A stretch of 64,000 nt of DNA. Origin: Candidatus Goldiibacteriota bacterium HGW-Goldbacteria-1. Lineage in GTDB: Bacteria; Oederibacteriota; PGYV01. The stretch covers positions 69,556 through 133,555 of the forward strand of contig PGYV01000004.1 of NCBI GenBank assembly GCA_002839855.1, given 5' to 3'. The translations under genes and the position numbers were made by a program. Positions 36,157-45,281 of this stretch are shown here, in pieces (position 1 is the stretch's first letter; each line of letters opens with the position of its first letter). The notes under the pieces were generated by a model that had not been told where the DNA came from, ran no database searches, and saw only the letters and a list, made by a program, of their open reading frames with translations.

Positions 36157-36189
36157 TTTAATTCTTTGGTTTTTGGCACATATTTAAGT

Positions 36190-36266
36190 GTGCCCGTAGC
36201 TCAGTTGGATAGAGCAGCAGCCTTCTAAGCTGCGGGTCGGGGGTTCGATCCCCTCCGGGCACACCA
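36190..36266 (+). tRNA. tRNA-Arg (UCU)
   Basis: Acceptor GTGCCCG/CGGGCAC, anticodon loop CTTCTAA (anticodon TCT) on a GCAGC/GCTGC stem, T arm GGGGGTTCGATCCCCTC, encoded CCA. The following hydrolase gene starts 18 bp later and may be read from the tRNA transcript. Confidence 0.96.
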
Positions 36267-36284
36267 AAATTATCGGGAGCACCT

Positions 36285-37139
36285 ATGAAACAAAAAACAT
36301 ATTTTCTTGCCTTTGCCGCTTTAGCTTTCCTGCTTTTAACTTCCTGCGTTACCCTTTCAGAACACTGGTTCTTCTTCCCCGAACAGTACAGCGACCTGCC
36401 GGCCGGCGAATTAAAAGGGCTTACAATTGAAGAAATAAGTTTTCAAACCGCAGACGGCACAACTTTGTCAGGCATTAACATTTCAAACCCCGAATCAAAA
36501 GATTATCTTATTTATTTTTACGGCAATATGGAAAGCATTAAAGAAGCCTCCAAAAGGCTGCTTTTTATGGCTTCAGCGCACAAGTTTAACGTGGTCTGTT
36601 TTGACTACCGCGGTTACGGAAAAAGCGGAGGCAAACTTTCCTTTGATAACCTGCCGTCAGACGGCCTTGCCATTTATGATTACACGGCAGAAAAATTCAA
36701 GGATAAAATAAACAAACTTTTTATTTTCAGCCAGTCGCTTGGAACCGTTCCCTGCACCGCTGCATGCGCGCAGAGAAAACCCGCGGGAATTGTAATGGAA
36801 GCGCCTTTTACAAGCGCGAAAGAAGCGGTGCCTTTAATGACAGAAGGCCTTATATGGCCCTTTAAAGACATCATAAAACTTAAAGCGTCAGATGAGCTTG
36901 TAACAAAACCTGACCAGCCCATTGACAATATTAAAAAATTCACCTCCCCCCTTATGATAATACACGGCGAGCAGGATGACTGCTTCCCCATCCGCATCGG
37001 GGAAAAACTTTTTAACAGCGCCGGAAGCAAAGAGAAATACTTTATCCGCCTTGAAAATACAAAACACAGCGATGTTGATATTTTCAAAGGCAAGGCATTC
37101 GAAGAGATGTATAACTTTTATAACTCCCATAAAAAATGA
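36285..37139 (+). CDS. Alpha/beta-hydrolase lipoprotein
   Basis: 284 residues. Signal sequence with lipobox LLTSC (Cys near 21), so anchored to a membrane on the outside of the cytoplasm. Hydrolase core like the BEM46/ABHD13-type serine hydrolases: YFYGNMES (oxyanion HGN-like), FDYRGYGKSGG, nucleophile elbow FSQSLGT near 149, acid in GEQDDCFPI and His in TKHSDVD. Substrate unknown. GGGAG precedes the ATG; it begins 18 bp after tRNA-Arg and overlaps dinB by 4 bp. Confidence 0.85.
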   Translation: MKQKTYFLAFAALAFLLLTSCVTLSEHWFFFPEQYSDLPAGELKGLTIEEISFQTADGTTLSGINISNPESKDYLIYFYGNMESIKEASKRLLFMASAHKFNVVCFDYRGYGKSGGKLSFDNLPSDGLAIYDYTAEKFKDKINKLFIFSQSLGTVPCTAACAQRKPAGIVMEAPFTSAKEAVPLMTEGLIWPFKDIIKLKASDELVTKPDQPIDNIKKFTSPLMIIHGEQDDCFPIRIGEKLFNSAGSKEKYFIRLENTKHSDVDIFKGKAFEEMYNFYNSHKK

Positions 37140-38209
37140 GCATTCCGATAAGAAAGATAATCCACGTGGATATGGATGCATTTTACGCGTCAGTGGAACA
37201 AAGGGATAACCCGTCATTAAAAGGCAGGCCCGTTATTGTGGGCGGCCTTCCCCAAGAACGCGGCGTGGTGTGCGCGGCGTCTTATGAAGCAAGAAAATTC
37301 GGAATACATTCCGCCATGGCCATGGCACACGCCGCAAAACTGTGCCCACAGGCGGTAATAATACGGCCGAATTTTGAAAAGTACCAAAAAGCTTCACGGC
37401 AGATAAATGAAATATTCCACGAATACACGGACATTGTGGAACCCCTTTCGCTGGACGAGGCATTTCTTGATGTGACCGTTAATAAAAAAAACATGGCAAC
37501 AGCCACAGAAATAGCAAAAGTGATAAAAGAGAAAATAAAAATTAATACCGGGCTTTCCGCGTCCGCGGGCGTTTCTTTCTGTAAGTTTCTTGCCAAAGCC
37601 GCGTCTGATTACAGAAAACCCGGCGGCCTTACAGTGGTGCCGCCGTCTAAAGCAATCAAATTTATAGATAAACTTCCCATAGGAAATTTTTACGGCGTGG
37701 GCAAAGTGACAGAAAAAAAGATGCTGTCTTTGGGCATAAAAAACGGCAAAGATTTAAGGGAAAAGACCCTGGAATTTCTTGAAACGCATTTTGGCGGGTC
37801 AGGCGAATTCTTTTACCACCTGTGCCGCGCCGAAGATGACAGGCCGGTGGAGACTAACTGGGAAAGAAAATCAGTGGGCCGTGAAATTACCCTGCGGGAA
37901 GACACCAATGACCCTGAAATTATAAAAAACACCCTGAAAGAATGCGCTGACGATATATGCGGTTACGCGGCGGAAAATAAGATACTTGCAAAAACAGTCA
38001 CCCTTAAATTAAAATACCACGATTTCAGGTCTATTACACGGTCACACACACTGGAAAATTTTACAAATAATCCCGAAGAAATACTGTCTGTGGCTGTATC
38101 ACTGCTGGATAAAACCGATATTATAAAAGTAAAAGTGCGGCTGCTGGGAATATCTGTTTCCAACTTTAAAGAGCCGTTTATTGTTGATTACAGAAGCGTT
38201 GATATTTAG
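37136..38209 (+). CDS. dinB: DNA polymerase IV (Y-family)
   Basis: Translesion DNA polymerase. 357 residues. Palm motifs HVDMDAFYASVEQRDNP near residue 10 and PLSLDEAFLDVT near 102 carry the three catalytic acids; PVIVGGLPQERGVVCAASYEARKFGIHSAM (seen in part) is the family's fingers region, and the little-finger domain follows from about 235. A four-base ATGA overlap joins it to the hydrolase. No clamp-binding QL-type peptide is obvious at the C-terminus. Confidence 0.96.
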   Translation: MSIPIRKIIHVDMDAFYASVEQRDNPSLKGRPVIVGGLPQERGVVCAASYEARKFGIHSAMAMAHAAKLCPQAVIIRPNFEKYQKASRQINEIFHEYTDIVEPLSLDEAFLDVTVNKKNMATATEIAKVIKEKIKINTGLSASAGVSFCKFLAKAASDYRKPGGLTVVPPSKAIKFIDKLPIGNFYGVGKVTEKKMLSLGIKNGKDLREKTLEFLETHFGGSGEFFYHLCRAEDDRPVETNWERKSVGREITLREDTNDPEIIKNTLKECADDICGYAAENKILAKTVTLKLKYHDFRSITRSHTLENFTNNPEEILSVAVSLLDKTDIIKVKVRLLGISVSNFKEPFIVDYRSVDI

Positions 38210-39204
38210 AACCTTAAAAACGGGATAAGCCCTAAAAGCATACCCGTTATAAAAAGCCCGCCTGCAAGTTTATTAAACCAGAATGCCCACACCACGTACC
38301 AAAGCGGCCAAAGGTCAATATACCCTTCCGGTTTTGCTTCCGGTTTTTTTGTGGCAAGGATATCCAGAAACTTTTTAAACCTGCCGATAGAAAAAAAGCA
38401 GATAAGCGTCAACGGCGGGATAATTTTAAAAAATACCAGTATAACAACCGTTACATAAAACATAGCGGAATTAATCCTTGTAAACGTAAGCGCGTTTTTC
38501 CAACCCAGCACCACGGGAAGTGTCTTTACCCCTTTTTTAGCATCCGCTTCAAATTTATCCAGATGTTTCCCCAACAACACGTTCATTACCACAAGGCCGT
38601 AAGGAATTGAAGCCAGCCACACTTTTACAGGCATCTGCCCGGTCATTACAAAATATGTTCCAACTGTTATCAGCGGCCCCCATATTAAAAATATCGCAAA
38701 CTCTCCCAGCCCCCTGTATTTAAGTTTAAGCGGCGGCGCCACATAAAAAACGCTGATAAGAAATCCCGCGGCCGCAAAAGCCATTGCCTGCCACCCTACA
38801 TTAATAAACAGGTATACCGCCGCTAAAAATTCAATAAAACTAAAAATCAGCACTGTAATAATAAGCTGTTTTTCGGTAATTAACCCGGATATGATTGGAT
38901 GAGGCGCGTACTGCGTCCTTGGATAATCCGCGGTATCAACCCCCTGCTTGTAGTCAAAATAATCATTGATCAGGTTGTTTGAAGCGTGCGCCAGGCACAG
39001 TGTTAAGACCACTATCACAAGATACAGCCAGTTTATTTTGCCGTCATACGCCGCGATTATCGCGCCCACAAGCGCCGATGTTATGGTCATTGAAAAAACT
39101 TCCGCCCGTGTGAGAATAAGCCACTTGCTTATAAAATCCATCTTCGCGCCCTTGGGCATATTTCCTGTTTCCAGCACAGTCTTCCAGTTATTCAACAGTC
39201 CCAT
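38206..39204 (-). CDS. UbiA-family prenyltransferase (MenA-like)
   Basis: Membrane aromatic/other prenyltransferase, most like 1,4-dihydroxy-2-naphthoate octaprenyltransferase of menaquinone synthesis. The ATG at 39204 has GGAGG 8 bases upstream; the longer frame starts within the ribosome site. 332 residues, eight or nine membrane helices. First Asp-rich site NNLINDYFDYKQGVDTAD near 87 and second site DKFEADAKKGVKTLPVVLG near 213 bind the diphosphate through Mg. Other men genes are absent here, so the quinone role is inferred. Confidence 0.85.
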   Translation of the reverse strand: MGLLNNWKTVLETGNMPKGAKMDFISKWLILTRAEVFSMTITSALVGAIIAAYDGKINWLYLVIVVLTLCLAHASNNLINDYFDYKQGVDTADYPRTQYAPHPIISGLITEKQLIITVLIFSFIEFLAAVYLFINVGWQAMAFAAAGFLISVFYVAPPLKLKYRGLGEFAIFLIWGPLITVGTYFVMTGQMPVKVWLASIPYGLVVMNVLLGKHLDKFEADAKKGVKTLPVVLGWKNALTFTRINSAMFYVTVVILVFFKIIPPLTLICFFSIGRFKKFLDILATKKPEAKPEGYIDLWPLWYVVWAFWFNKLAGGLFITGMLLGLIPFLRF

Positions 39205-39237
39205 ATTTATTGCCTCCATAAATTTTATTATTCCACC

Positions 39238-39266
39238 ATTGTATGGATAATATTTGAATTTGTCAA
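39238..39266 (-). promoter_or_regulatory. Consensus promoter for the UbiA-type gene
   Basis: On the minus strand TTGACA (39266-39261), 17 bases, TACAAT (39243-39238). Start near 39231, leader of about 27 bases to the ATG. Confidence 0.7.
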
Positions 39267-39325
39267 ATATCCGCAGTCACTAACCTTAAAAATCAGCCCT
39301 TATCTTTTAACTTACATTTTGTTGT

Positions 39326-41095
39326 TTATTTTTTGTTAAGCACAAAATTTGCTTCCGCAGCCTTAACATACATTACAGCATTCATGAAACTTACCGCCGG
39401 GCTTGTGGATTCAGATGGTTGTATGTTCAAAACCTTGTCGTAATTAAGATCCCACATGTGCATTACAGCTTTAGCAAGCTGTTTTTTTACAGATATAAAC
39501 TCACTGTATTCTTCAGGAGTTTCAGGCTGATACTCTACAAGGGCAATAACTCTGGTTGCCGGAGCTTTTGTGTCATAAAAATAATATACTTTGCTTCCCG
39601 GAAATAATTTATCCGTCTGTTTTTTCCACAAAGCGGGTATGATGATAAAAACCTTTCCGTTTTTAAGCCTTTTTTGATACGCACTTTTTGTCCTTAAATA
39701 AACCGTATATTGCCCATACGGGAACGGTTCATGAAGCACCACGCAATCTTTGCCGCCGCTTAATAAATTTATTTTTGCGGATATTTCCTTATAAACCGCG
39801 GGATTATTATTCTGAATACCGTATCCTGTAAAATAAAAGAAGCCCGTATTTATTCCCGCCAGTATAGAAACAAGAACAATTAAATAAAATCCTTTTTTAT
39901 TCATGGCATACTCTATAAACGTACCGGAAATAATAATAATAAACGGCAGGACAAGTATGTGCCTCCAGTGGTGGTCTATTGACTTGCCTGAAATTACTGT
40001 TAAGACCGCGATAAAGAAACCGGCCAGCATTACCCTGTTCAGCCTGTCTTTAAACTTTGATATCATCAGCACTAGCCCTGATGCCAGCAGAATCAATTCC
40101 GGAAATGACAGTATAGGACTGTTTTTTATGAACGCATTGGATGTACTGACAGGTTTTACAAACAGTTCAAAAACATTCACAAATCTCTGCAGTAATCCGG
40201 TTTTAGCTTCAGCAGCGCCTACAACAGTCTGCGCTGCCGCCCATTGTATTGTTTCTCCGTTAATCAGATTTATTGCCAGAAAAATAGCCCCAATAACCGC
40301 CATTGAAGTAATACCCGCTGCTGTAATTTTGGTTCCTGCCTCTTTTCTATATTCAAAAAACATATACATAAACAAAGGCAGCATCAATACAAAAGACGCA
40401 TAAGTAAAAATACCAAAAAAACAGGCTGCGCAAACCGCTGATAGTTTTAACAAAGAAGGTTTTTTTACCATTTTGAAGAAAAACAATAACACTAAAAATA
40501 CAAAAAACGGAACAAAAACATGTTCCAGCCTCATCCTTGCAAGATAAAACGACCAGCCGGAAACAGCATATGCAAATAGAAACGCAATACCGGTTTTTTT
40601 ATCTTTAATTTCATTACCCATCAGATATACAATGACAGCAGTACAGCCGGTAATACCGGCAGGAATAAGCCTTAACATATCAAGATTTTCCTTAAAAACA
40701 GCCAAAAATAACATTACAACCGCGGTACTGGTATATAATAAGGAAGCGCCAAATCTTTTAGAATATGAAAACAGCCCCTTTTCCCCCTGCAGCCTGTTAT
40801 ACGCTTCCACAATTTCATTTCTTTCATCAGCTATAAAATCACCCGGATAGACGGTTATATTAATAAAATGCACAACAAATACAGCTAAAGAATAAAACAG
40901 CATAGTTCTTACCATCACATCCGCCACATTTTGCTCTTCCGGGGTTTCAGATTTAATAAAATAATACGCCATTAAAGCCGAAGAAACTGCTGTCAGAATA
41001 AATGTCGCAGCACTGTTATTGAACGAATAAATATACATGCCGGAGAGAATAAAAACAAACATGATAAACAGCCTGTTATTATTTTCTGTCCGCAT
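39326..41095 (-). CDS. GT-C-fold membrane glycosyltransferase (ArnT/PMT-like)
   Basis: 589 residues, about eleven membrane helices through residue 420 and a soluble C-terminal domain. The first large loop has NITVYPGDFIADERNEIVEAYN near 85-105, an acidic motif at the place of the catalytic Asp in GT-C enzymes such as ArnT and PMT. Likely moves a sugar from polyprenyl phosphate to protein or lipid on the outer face of the inner membrane. Family-level call only. It has its own promoter and no overlapping neighbours. Confidence 0.7.
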   Translation of the reverse strand: MRTENNNRLFIMFVFILSGMYIYSFNNSAATFILTAVSSALMAYYFIKSETPEEQNVADVMVRTMLFYSLAVFVVHFINITVYPGDFIADERNEIVEAYNRLQGEKGLFSYSKRFGASLLYTSTAVVMLFLAVFKENLDMLRLIPAGITGCTAVIVYLMGNEIKDKKTGIAFLFAYAVSGWSFYLARMRLEHVFVPFFVFLVLLFFFKMVKKPSLLKLSAVCAACFFGIFTYASFVLMLPLFMYMFFEYRKEAGTKITAAGITSMAVIGAIFLAINLINGETIQWAAAQTVVGAAEAKTGLLQRFVNVFELFVKPVSTSNAFIKNSPILSFPELILLASGLVLMISKFKDRLNRVMLAGFFIAVLTVISGKSIDHHWRHILVLPFIIIISGTFIEYAMNKKGFYLIVLVSILAGINTGFFYFTGYGIQNNNPAVYKEISAKINLLSGGKDCVVLHEPFPYGQYTVYLRTKSAYQKRLKNGKVFIIIPALWKKQTDKLFPGSKVYYFYDTKAPATRVIALVEYQPETPEEYSEFISVKKQLAKAVMHMWDLNYDKVLNIQPSESTSPAVSFMNAVMYVKAAEANFVLNKK

Positions 41096-41123
41096 TTACT
41101 CTCCTTATATTTAATTTTTTGAC

Positions 41124-41152
41124 ATTATACCTTATTGCGGGAATTTATCCAA
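41124..41152 (-). promoter_or_regulatory. Promoter for the GT-C gene
   Basis: Minus strand: TTGGAT (41152-41147), 17 bases, TATAAT (41129-41124). Start near 41117; divergent from the HerA-like gene's promoter. Confidence 0.7.
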
Positions 41153-41197
41153 ACTAATCAGCAATATGTATTACAATGGCCATTTTATGGATATATT

Positions 41198-41226
41198 TTG
41201 ACTTTTGCCTGTAGTGACTATATAAT
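41198..41226 (+). promoter_or_regulatory. Consensus promoter for the HerA-like ATPase
   Basis: TTGACT (41198-41203), 17 bases, TATAAT (41221-41226). Start near 41233, leader of about 36 bases with AGGAGGG before the ATG at 41269. One of the best promoters in the window. Confidence 0.8.
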
Positions 41227-41268
41227 GAATTTTGACTTTAATATAAATACTTATAAGGAGGGTTTTAT

Positions 41269-42762
41269 ATGTTTCAAAAAGACAAAATATGGGTTGCCAA
41301 AGGCGGCGCTCCCGTTTATCTTCTTCCAAAAATGGCCAACAGGCACGGGCTTATAGCCGGCGCCACAGGCACGGGTAAAACAATCACCTTAAAAGTAATG
41401 GCGGAATCATTCAGCGATATGGGAGTGCCGGTATTTTTAGCGGATATCAAAGGCGACCTTGCAGGCCTTGCCATAAAAGGCACAGAAAACCCAAAAGTTG
41501 AAGAGAGAATAAAAAAACTTAAAATTGACGGTTTTGAATACGCGTCATATCCGGTAAAGTTCTGGGACCTGTTCGGCGAAGCCGGCCATCCCGTGCGCAC
41601 CACAATTTCTGACATGGGCGCAATTCTTCTTTCAAGAATGCTGGGCTTAAACGATACCCAGTCAGGCGTGTTAAGTATTGTGTTCCGTATTGCGGATGAC
41701 AGGGGCATGCTTCTTTTAGACTTAAAAGACCTTCGCGCCATGATACAGTACGTGGGCGACCACGCTAAAGAATTCACACTTGAATACGGAAATATCTCCG
41801 CGCAGAGCGCCGGCGCGATTTTAAGAAACCTTTTAACCCTTGAAGACCAGGGCGGAGCAAATTTCTTCGGCGAGCCCGCGCTTGATATTTTTGACTGGAT
41901 ACAGACCGGAGCCAACGGCCGCGGCTACATTAATATCCTTCACAGCGCAAAACTTTATCAGACCCCCGCCCTTTATTCCACTTTCCTTCTGTGGATGCTT
42001 TCCGAACTTTTTGAAATTCTTCCCGAAGCAGGCGACCTGGACAAACCTAAAATGGTTTTCTTTTTTGATGAAGCGCACCTGCTTTTTGACGGCGCCCCAA
42101 AAGTACTGCTTGATAAAATTGAACAGGTGGTAAGGCTTATCCGTTCCAAAGCCGTGGGCGTTTACTTTATTACCCAGAATCCGGCTGACCTGCCGCAGAA
42201 TGTATTAGGCCAGCTTGGCAACCGTGTACAGCACGCCCTGCGCGCTTTTACGCCAGCGGACCAGAAAGCCGTAAAAGCAGCGGCGCAGACTTTCAGGGCC
42301 AACCCAAAATTTGACACCCAGACAGCCATAACAGAACTTGCCACAGGGGAGGCCCTTGTATCATGCCTTGACGCGGATGGAAAACCGGGAATTGTGGAAC
42401 GAGCTATGATATTACCGCCGCAGAGTTTGTTTGGCGCGATAGATGACACTGCACGCGCAAAGGTGATTGCCTCTTCTAACATCGCCGGAAAATATGAACG
42501 CCAGGTGGACAGAGAATCCGCATATGAAATGCTGACATCCAAAATTAAACAGGAACAGTCCGCCGCGCTGGCACAACAGGAAATCCTGGCAAAACAGAAA
42601 GAACTTGAAAAACAGGAAAAAGAAGCGTATAAAGCCGCTAAACGCGTACCTAAAAAAGAAAAAACTTTCTTTGAAAAAGCAGCAAGTTCCGCAGTCACAT
42701 CAATAGGCCGCGAACTTGGAAGGACATTGATAAGGGGAGTTTTAGGGTCTTTAAAGAGGTAA
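41269..42762 (+). CDS. HerA/VirB4-like ATPase (DUF853, YjgR family)
   Basis: 497 residues. P-loop ATPase of the HerA-FtsK superfamily: Walker [11 protein letters not shown] near 34, [12 protein letters not shown] near 65, Walker [13 protein letters not shown] near 265 and the sensor/arginine-finger region [27 protein letters not shown] (seen in part). C-terminal 90 residues are helical, Gln/Lys/Glu-rich. The DUF853 family is widespread but its role is poorly known; NurA or DNA-repair partners are not beside it. AGGAGGG ribosome site. Confidence 0.9.
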   Translation: MFQKDKIWVAKGGAPVYLLPKMANRHGLIAGATGTGKTITLKVMAESFSDMGVPVFLADIKGDLAGLAIKGTENPKVEERIKKLKIDGFEYASYPVKFWDLFGEAGHPVRTTISDMGAILLSRMLGLNDTQSGVLSIVFRIADDRGMLLLDLKDLRAMIQYVGDHAKEFTLEYGNISAQSAGAILRNLLTLEDQGGANFFGEPALDIFDWIQTGANGRGYINILHSAKLYQTPALYSTFLLWMLSELFEILPEAGDLDKPKMVFFFDEAHLLFDGAPKVLLDKIEQVVRLIRSKAVGVYFITQNPADLPQNVLGQLGNRVQHALRAFTPADQKAVKAAAQTFRANPKFDTQTAITELATGEALVSCLDADGKPGIVERAMILPPQSLFGAIDDTARAKVIASSNIAGKYERQVDRESAYEMLTSKIKQEQSAALAQQEILAKQKELEKQEKEAYKAAKRVPKKEKTFFEKAASSAVTSIGRELGRTLIRGVLGSLKR

Positions 42763-42777
42763 TTTTTGACGCTTAAA

Positions 42778-42800
42778 TGCTTGGCTGGTTAGATGCTTAG
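42778..42800 (+). repeat. Second copy of the GCTTGG/GCTTAG low-complexity word
   Basis: A 23-base segment (TGCTTGGCTGG then TTAGATGCTTAG) matching 19 of 23 bases of 7202-7180 read on the minus strand. It follows the ATPase gene directly and precedes a palindrome pair. Confidence 0.55.
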
Positions 42801-42832
42801 TAAACAGTTCTGCAACGAATTTGTATTCTATC

Positions 42833-42919
42833 GTAGAGGCGCAATACATTGCGCCTCGTTTTTATACCACATAATTCAAAACAACTTTAAAAACGAGACG
42901 CACCATGGTGCGTCTCTAC
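42833..42919. repeat. Paired palindrome element, GTAGAGACGC family (copy 3)
   Basis: Palindrome 42833-42857 with a CAATACATTG core and palindrome 42895-42916 with a CACCATGGTG core, about 37 bp apart, with outer ends GTAGAG and CTCTAC. This is copy 1 (18281-18343) in reverse orientation, sharing also the CTCGTTTT junction, with a longer centre. It lies between two convergent genes. Confidence 0.8.
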
Positions 42920-42930
42920 ATTATAAAAAT

Positions 42931-44082
42931 TTAAATTCTAACCAAAACCGCGATGCTTTCAATGTGCCTTGTCTGTGGGAACATATCAAATATGGCAAGC
43001 TTTTTCATTTCATACGTGTCCTTTAACGCCACAAGGTCCTGCGCCAGCTGTTTGGGGTTACAGGATACGTATATCATCTTTTCCGGAAGTACTTTATTTA
43101 TAAATTTAACCGTATTCTTGTGCAGCCCCGCCCTTGGCGGGTCAAGTACAAAAATGTTTCTTTTGCCGGTATAACGCGGCGCGAAAGAGTCAAGATTCAT
43201 GGCATCACAGCAATATGCCGCGGCATTAGGAGTTTTATTTTCGGTAATATTTTTTACCGCGCACTCTATGCCGCTTACGCTGTTATCTATAATTAAAACT
43301 TCCTTTGCTTTGTCATGCATAAAGACTCCAAAAGTCCCAACGCCGCCAAACAAATCCGTAAGCGTGTCATAGCCTTCGCCCGCCTCAAAAGCGCAGTACT
43401 GCATCATGTCACAGGTAACAGCCGGGTTATTCTGGAAAAAACCCTGGGAGTGGTAATAATACTTTCTGCCGCAAAGGTTCTCGGCAAGGATAGCGGAGCC
43501 TTTGATAACCACGGCGTTTTCATCAACACTCTGATCACTGTTAAACTTGCAGTAACCCACAAGCACATTGGGAACGTCATATTCGGCCGCAAACTGTTTT
43601 ATAAGCTCTATGTGTTCCTCTTTTTTATCGCTGTCAGAGTTTAATATGAAGGTCACGGATGAATCCTTAAGATAAAGGGCGCTTCTTGTTGTGGAATACC
43701 TTAAAGTGCCTTTTCTTGATTTGGTATTAAACACATCAATCTTTTCTTTATTTTTATTAAACCACTCTATAACCATAGCCAGCGCCGAATTAAGCCCCGG
43801 GTTTGAAATGGCGCATTCACTGAAATTTACCATACTATAAAATTTCCCGCGCCGCCTTAAAGCCGGCCCGTCAGGCGAAATGCAGAAATCCATCCTGTTT
43901 CTGTAGCCATAGCCGGATTTAAAATACACCGGCGTGTCTTCGGGCGCGGGCAGGTGATTGGCATTTAAAATATCCAGCACTTCCCTTTTCTTGGTTTCCA
44001 TCTGTATTTCGTATTTCATATCCTGGTGCGAGCATCCGCCGCACTTTCCAAAAACCGGGCATTTTGCAATACTTTCAATCAT
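42931..44082 (-). CDS. RNA m5U methyltransferase, RlmD/TrmA family
   Basis: SAM-dependent methylation of uridine-C5 in 23S rRNA or tRNA. 383 residues. N-terminal iron-sulfur cluster cysteines CPVFGKCGGC (residues 8-17) with a fourth Cys later, no TRAM domain before them, SAM-binding DLFGGVGTFG near 245, FVLDPPRAG near 320 and the catalytic cysteine loop YVSCNPKQLAQDL near 345. The cluster points to RlmC/RlmD-type rRNA enzymes rather than TrmA; exact position cannot be told. Confidence 0.9.
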   Translation of the reverse strand: MIESIAKCPVFGKCGGCSHQDMKYEIQMETKKREVLDILNANHLPAPEDTPVYFKSGYGYRNRMDFCISPDGPALRRRGKFYSMVNFSECAISNPGLNSALAMVIEWFNKNKEKIDVFNTKSRKGTLRYSTTRSALYLKDSSVTFILNSDSDKKEEHIELIKQFAAEYDVPNVLVGYCKFNSDQSVDENAVVIKGSAILAENLCGRKYYYHSQGFFQNNPAVTCDMMQYCAFEAGEGYDTLTDLFGGVGTFGVFMHDKAKEVLIIDNSVSGIECAVKNITENKTPNAAAYCCDAMNLDSFAPRYTGKRNIFVLDPPRAGLHKNTVKFINKVLPEKMIYVSCNPKQLAQDLVALKDTYEMKKLAIFDMFPQTRHIESIAVLVRI

Positions 44083-44100
44083 TATAATTATCCTTTTATT

Positions 44101-44883
44101 TTAGAATTTATTATCCCCGTCAAGGATTCTGCCAAGCCCGCCTAAAATAGAGCCTTCTCCGCGTGAACCGCCTGTCTGCGGCATTGCCTTGTATATCCTG
44201 TCAGCCAGCCTTGAAAAAGGAAGCGACTGTAAAAATACCTTGCCCGGCCCGGTCAGATTAACAAAGAAAAGGCCTTCGCCGCCGAACAGCGCGGTTTTTA
44301 AATCCGCGTTGAATTCAATATTATATTCCACGTTCTCTTCAAACGCCACAAGGCACCCTGTGTCCACCCTTAACTTTTCGCCTTTTTCAAGTTCCATTTC
44401 ATGCACAGTACCGCCGGCGTGAATAAATACAAGACCGTCCCCGGATATTTTCTGAAGTATAAAACCTTCGCCGCCAAACAGGCCGGCGCCGAATTTTTTG
44501 GTAAACGCGATATCAATGTCAGCGCCTTTTGCCGCGCATAAAAACGAATCTTTCTGGCATAAAAGCGTGCCGAACAGTTTTAAATCCACCGGAATTATTT
44601 TCCCGGGATACGGCGCGGCAAATGCCACGCGGGATTTTTTTAAACTTTCATTTTTGTATTCCACCAGAAACATGGATTCTCCGGTAAGCATACGTTTACC
44701 CACTTTAAACAGTTTGTCCACTACCCCGCCTTCTTTTTCGGAAAAAACCGCTTCCATCTTCATGCCTTCCTTCATATACATCATGGCGCCGGCTTCTGAA
44801 ATAACAGCTTCCTTTGGGTCAAGCTCCACTTCCACAAACTGCATATCATCGCCAAAAATCTGGTAGTCTATTTCGTGTGCCAT
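44101..44883 (-). CDS. TIGR00266/AIM24-family protein
   Basis: 260 residues. Tryptophan-RNA-binding-attenuator-like beta fold of the AIM24 family: VEVELDPKEAVISEAGAMMYMKEGM at the start, GESMFLVEYKN, GGEGFILQKISGDG, FIHAGGTVHEMEL and FFVNLTGPGKVFLQSLPFSRLADRI. No catalytic residues known. The C-terminal tail is Gly/Arg-rich. Role unknown; family members are linked to membranes in yeast mitochondria. GGAGG precedes the ATG. Confidence 0.88.
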   Translation of the reverse strand: MAHEIDYQIFGDDMQFVEVELDPKEAVISEAGAMMYMKEGMKMEAVFSEKEGGVVDKLFKVGKRMLTGESMFLVEYKNESLKKSRVAFAAPYPGKIIPVDLKLFGTLLCQKDSFLCAAKGADIDIAFTKKFGAGLFGGEGFILQKISGDGLVFIHAGGTVHEMELEKGEKLRVDTGCLVAFEENVEYNIEFNADLKTALFGGEGLFFVNLTGPGKVFLQSLPFSRLADRIYKAMPQTGGSRGEGSILGGLGRILDGDNKF

Positions 44884-44924
44884 TTAATTTTTCCTCCTGC
44901 AATTTTTATTTAAACTGCGTTTAT

Positions 44925-45269
44925 CTATCCCGGCGGCCAGCCAAATACCCTTCCGCCAAGCACGTGAAGGTGCAGATGAAAAACAGTCTGCCCCGCGTCC
45001 TTATTAACATTAAAAACAGCCCTGTAGCCGTTATCCGCCGTCTTTTCCTGTTTTGCAATCTTTCCCGCGATATACAGCATATGCCCCACAAGCGCTTCAT
45101 CTTTTTCTTCTATGTCATTTATGGTGGCAATGTGTTTTTTAGGGACTACAAGCACGTGAAGCGGCGCCTGCGGGTTTAAGTCCCTGAATGCAAGCACCGT
45201 GTCATCTTCATAAACCACTTCTGATTTAATCTCTTTCTTTGCTATTTTACAAAATATGCAGTCCTGCAT
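44925..45269 (-). CDS. HIT-family nucleotide hydrolase (HinT-like)
   Basis: 114 residues. CIFCKIAKKEIKSEVVYEDD zinc-site start and the catalytic histidine triad HLHLHV followed by LGG near 98-105. Purine nucleoside phosphoramidase activity is known for HinT homologues. It lies 12 bp downstream of mtaB. The ATG follows GGAGG. Confidence 0.94.
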   Translation of the reverse strand: MQDCIFCKIAKKEIKSEVVYEDDTVLAFRDLNPQAPLHVLVVPKKHIATINDIEEKDEALVGHMLYIAGKIAKQEKTADNGYRAVFNVNKDAGQTVFHLHLHVLGGRVFGWPPG

Positions 45270-45281
45270 TATTACCTCCCT

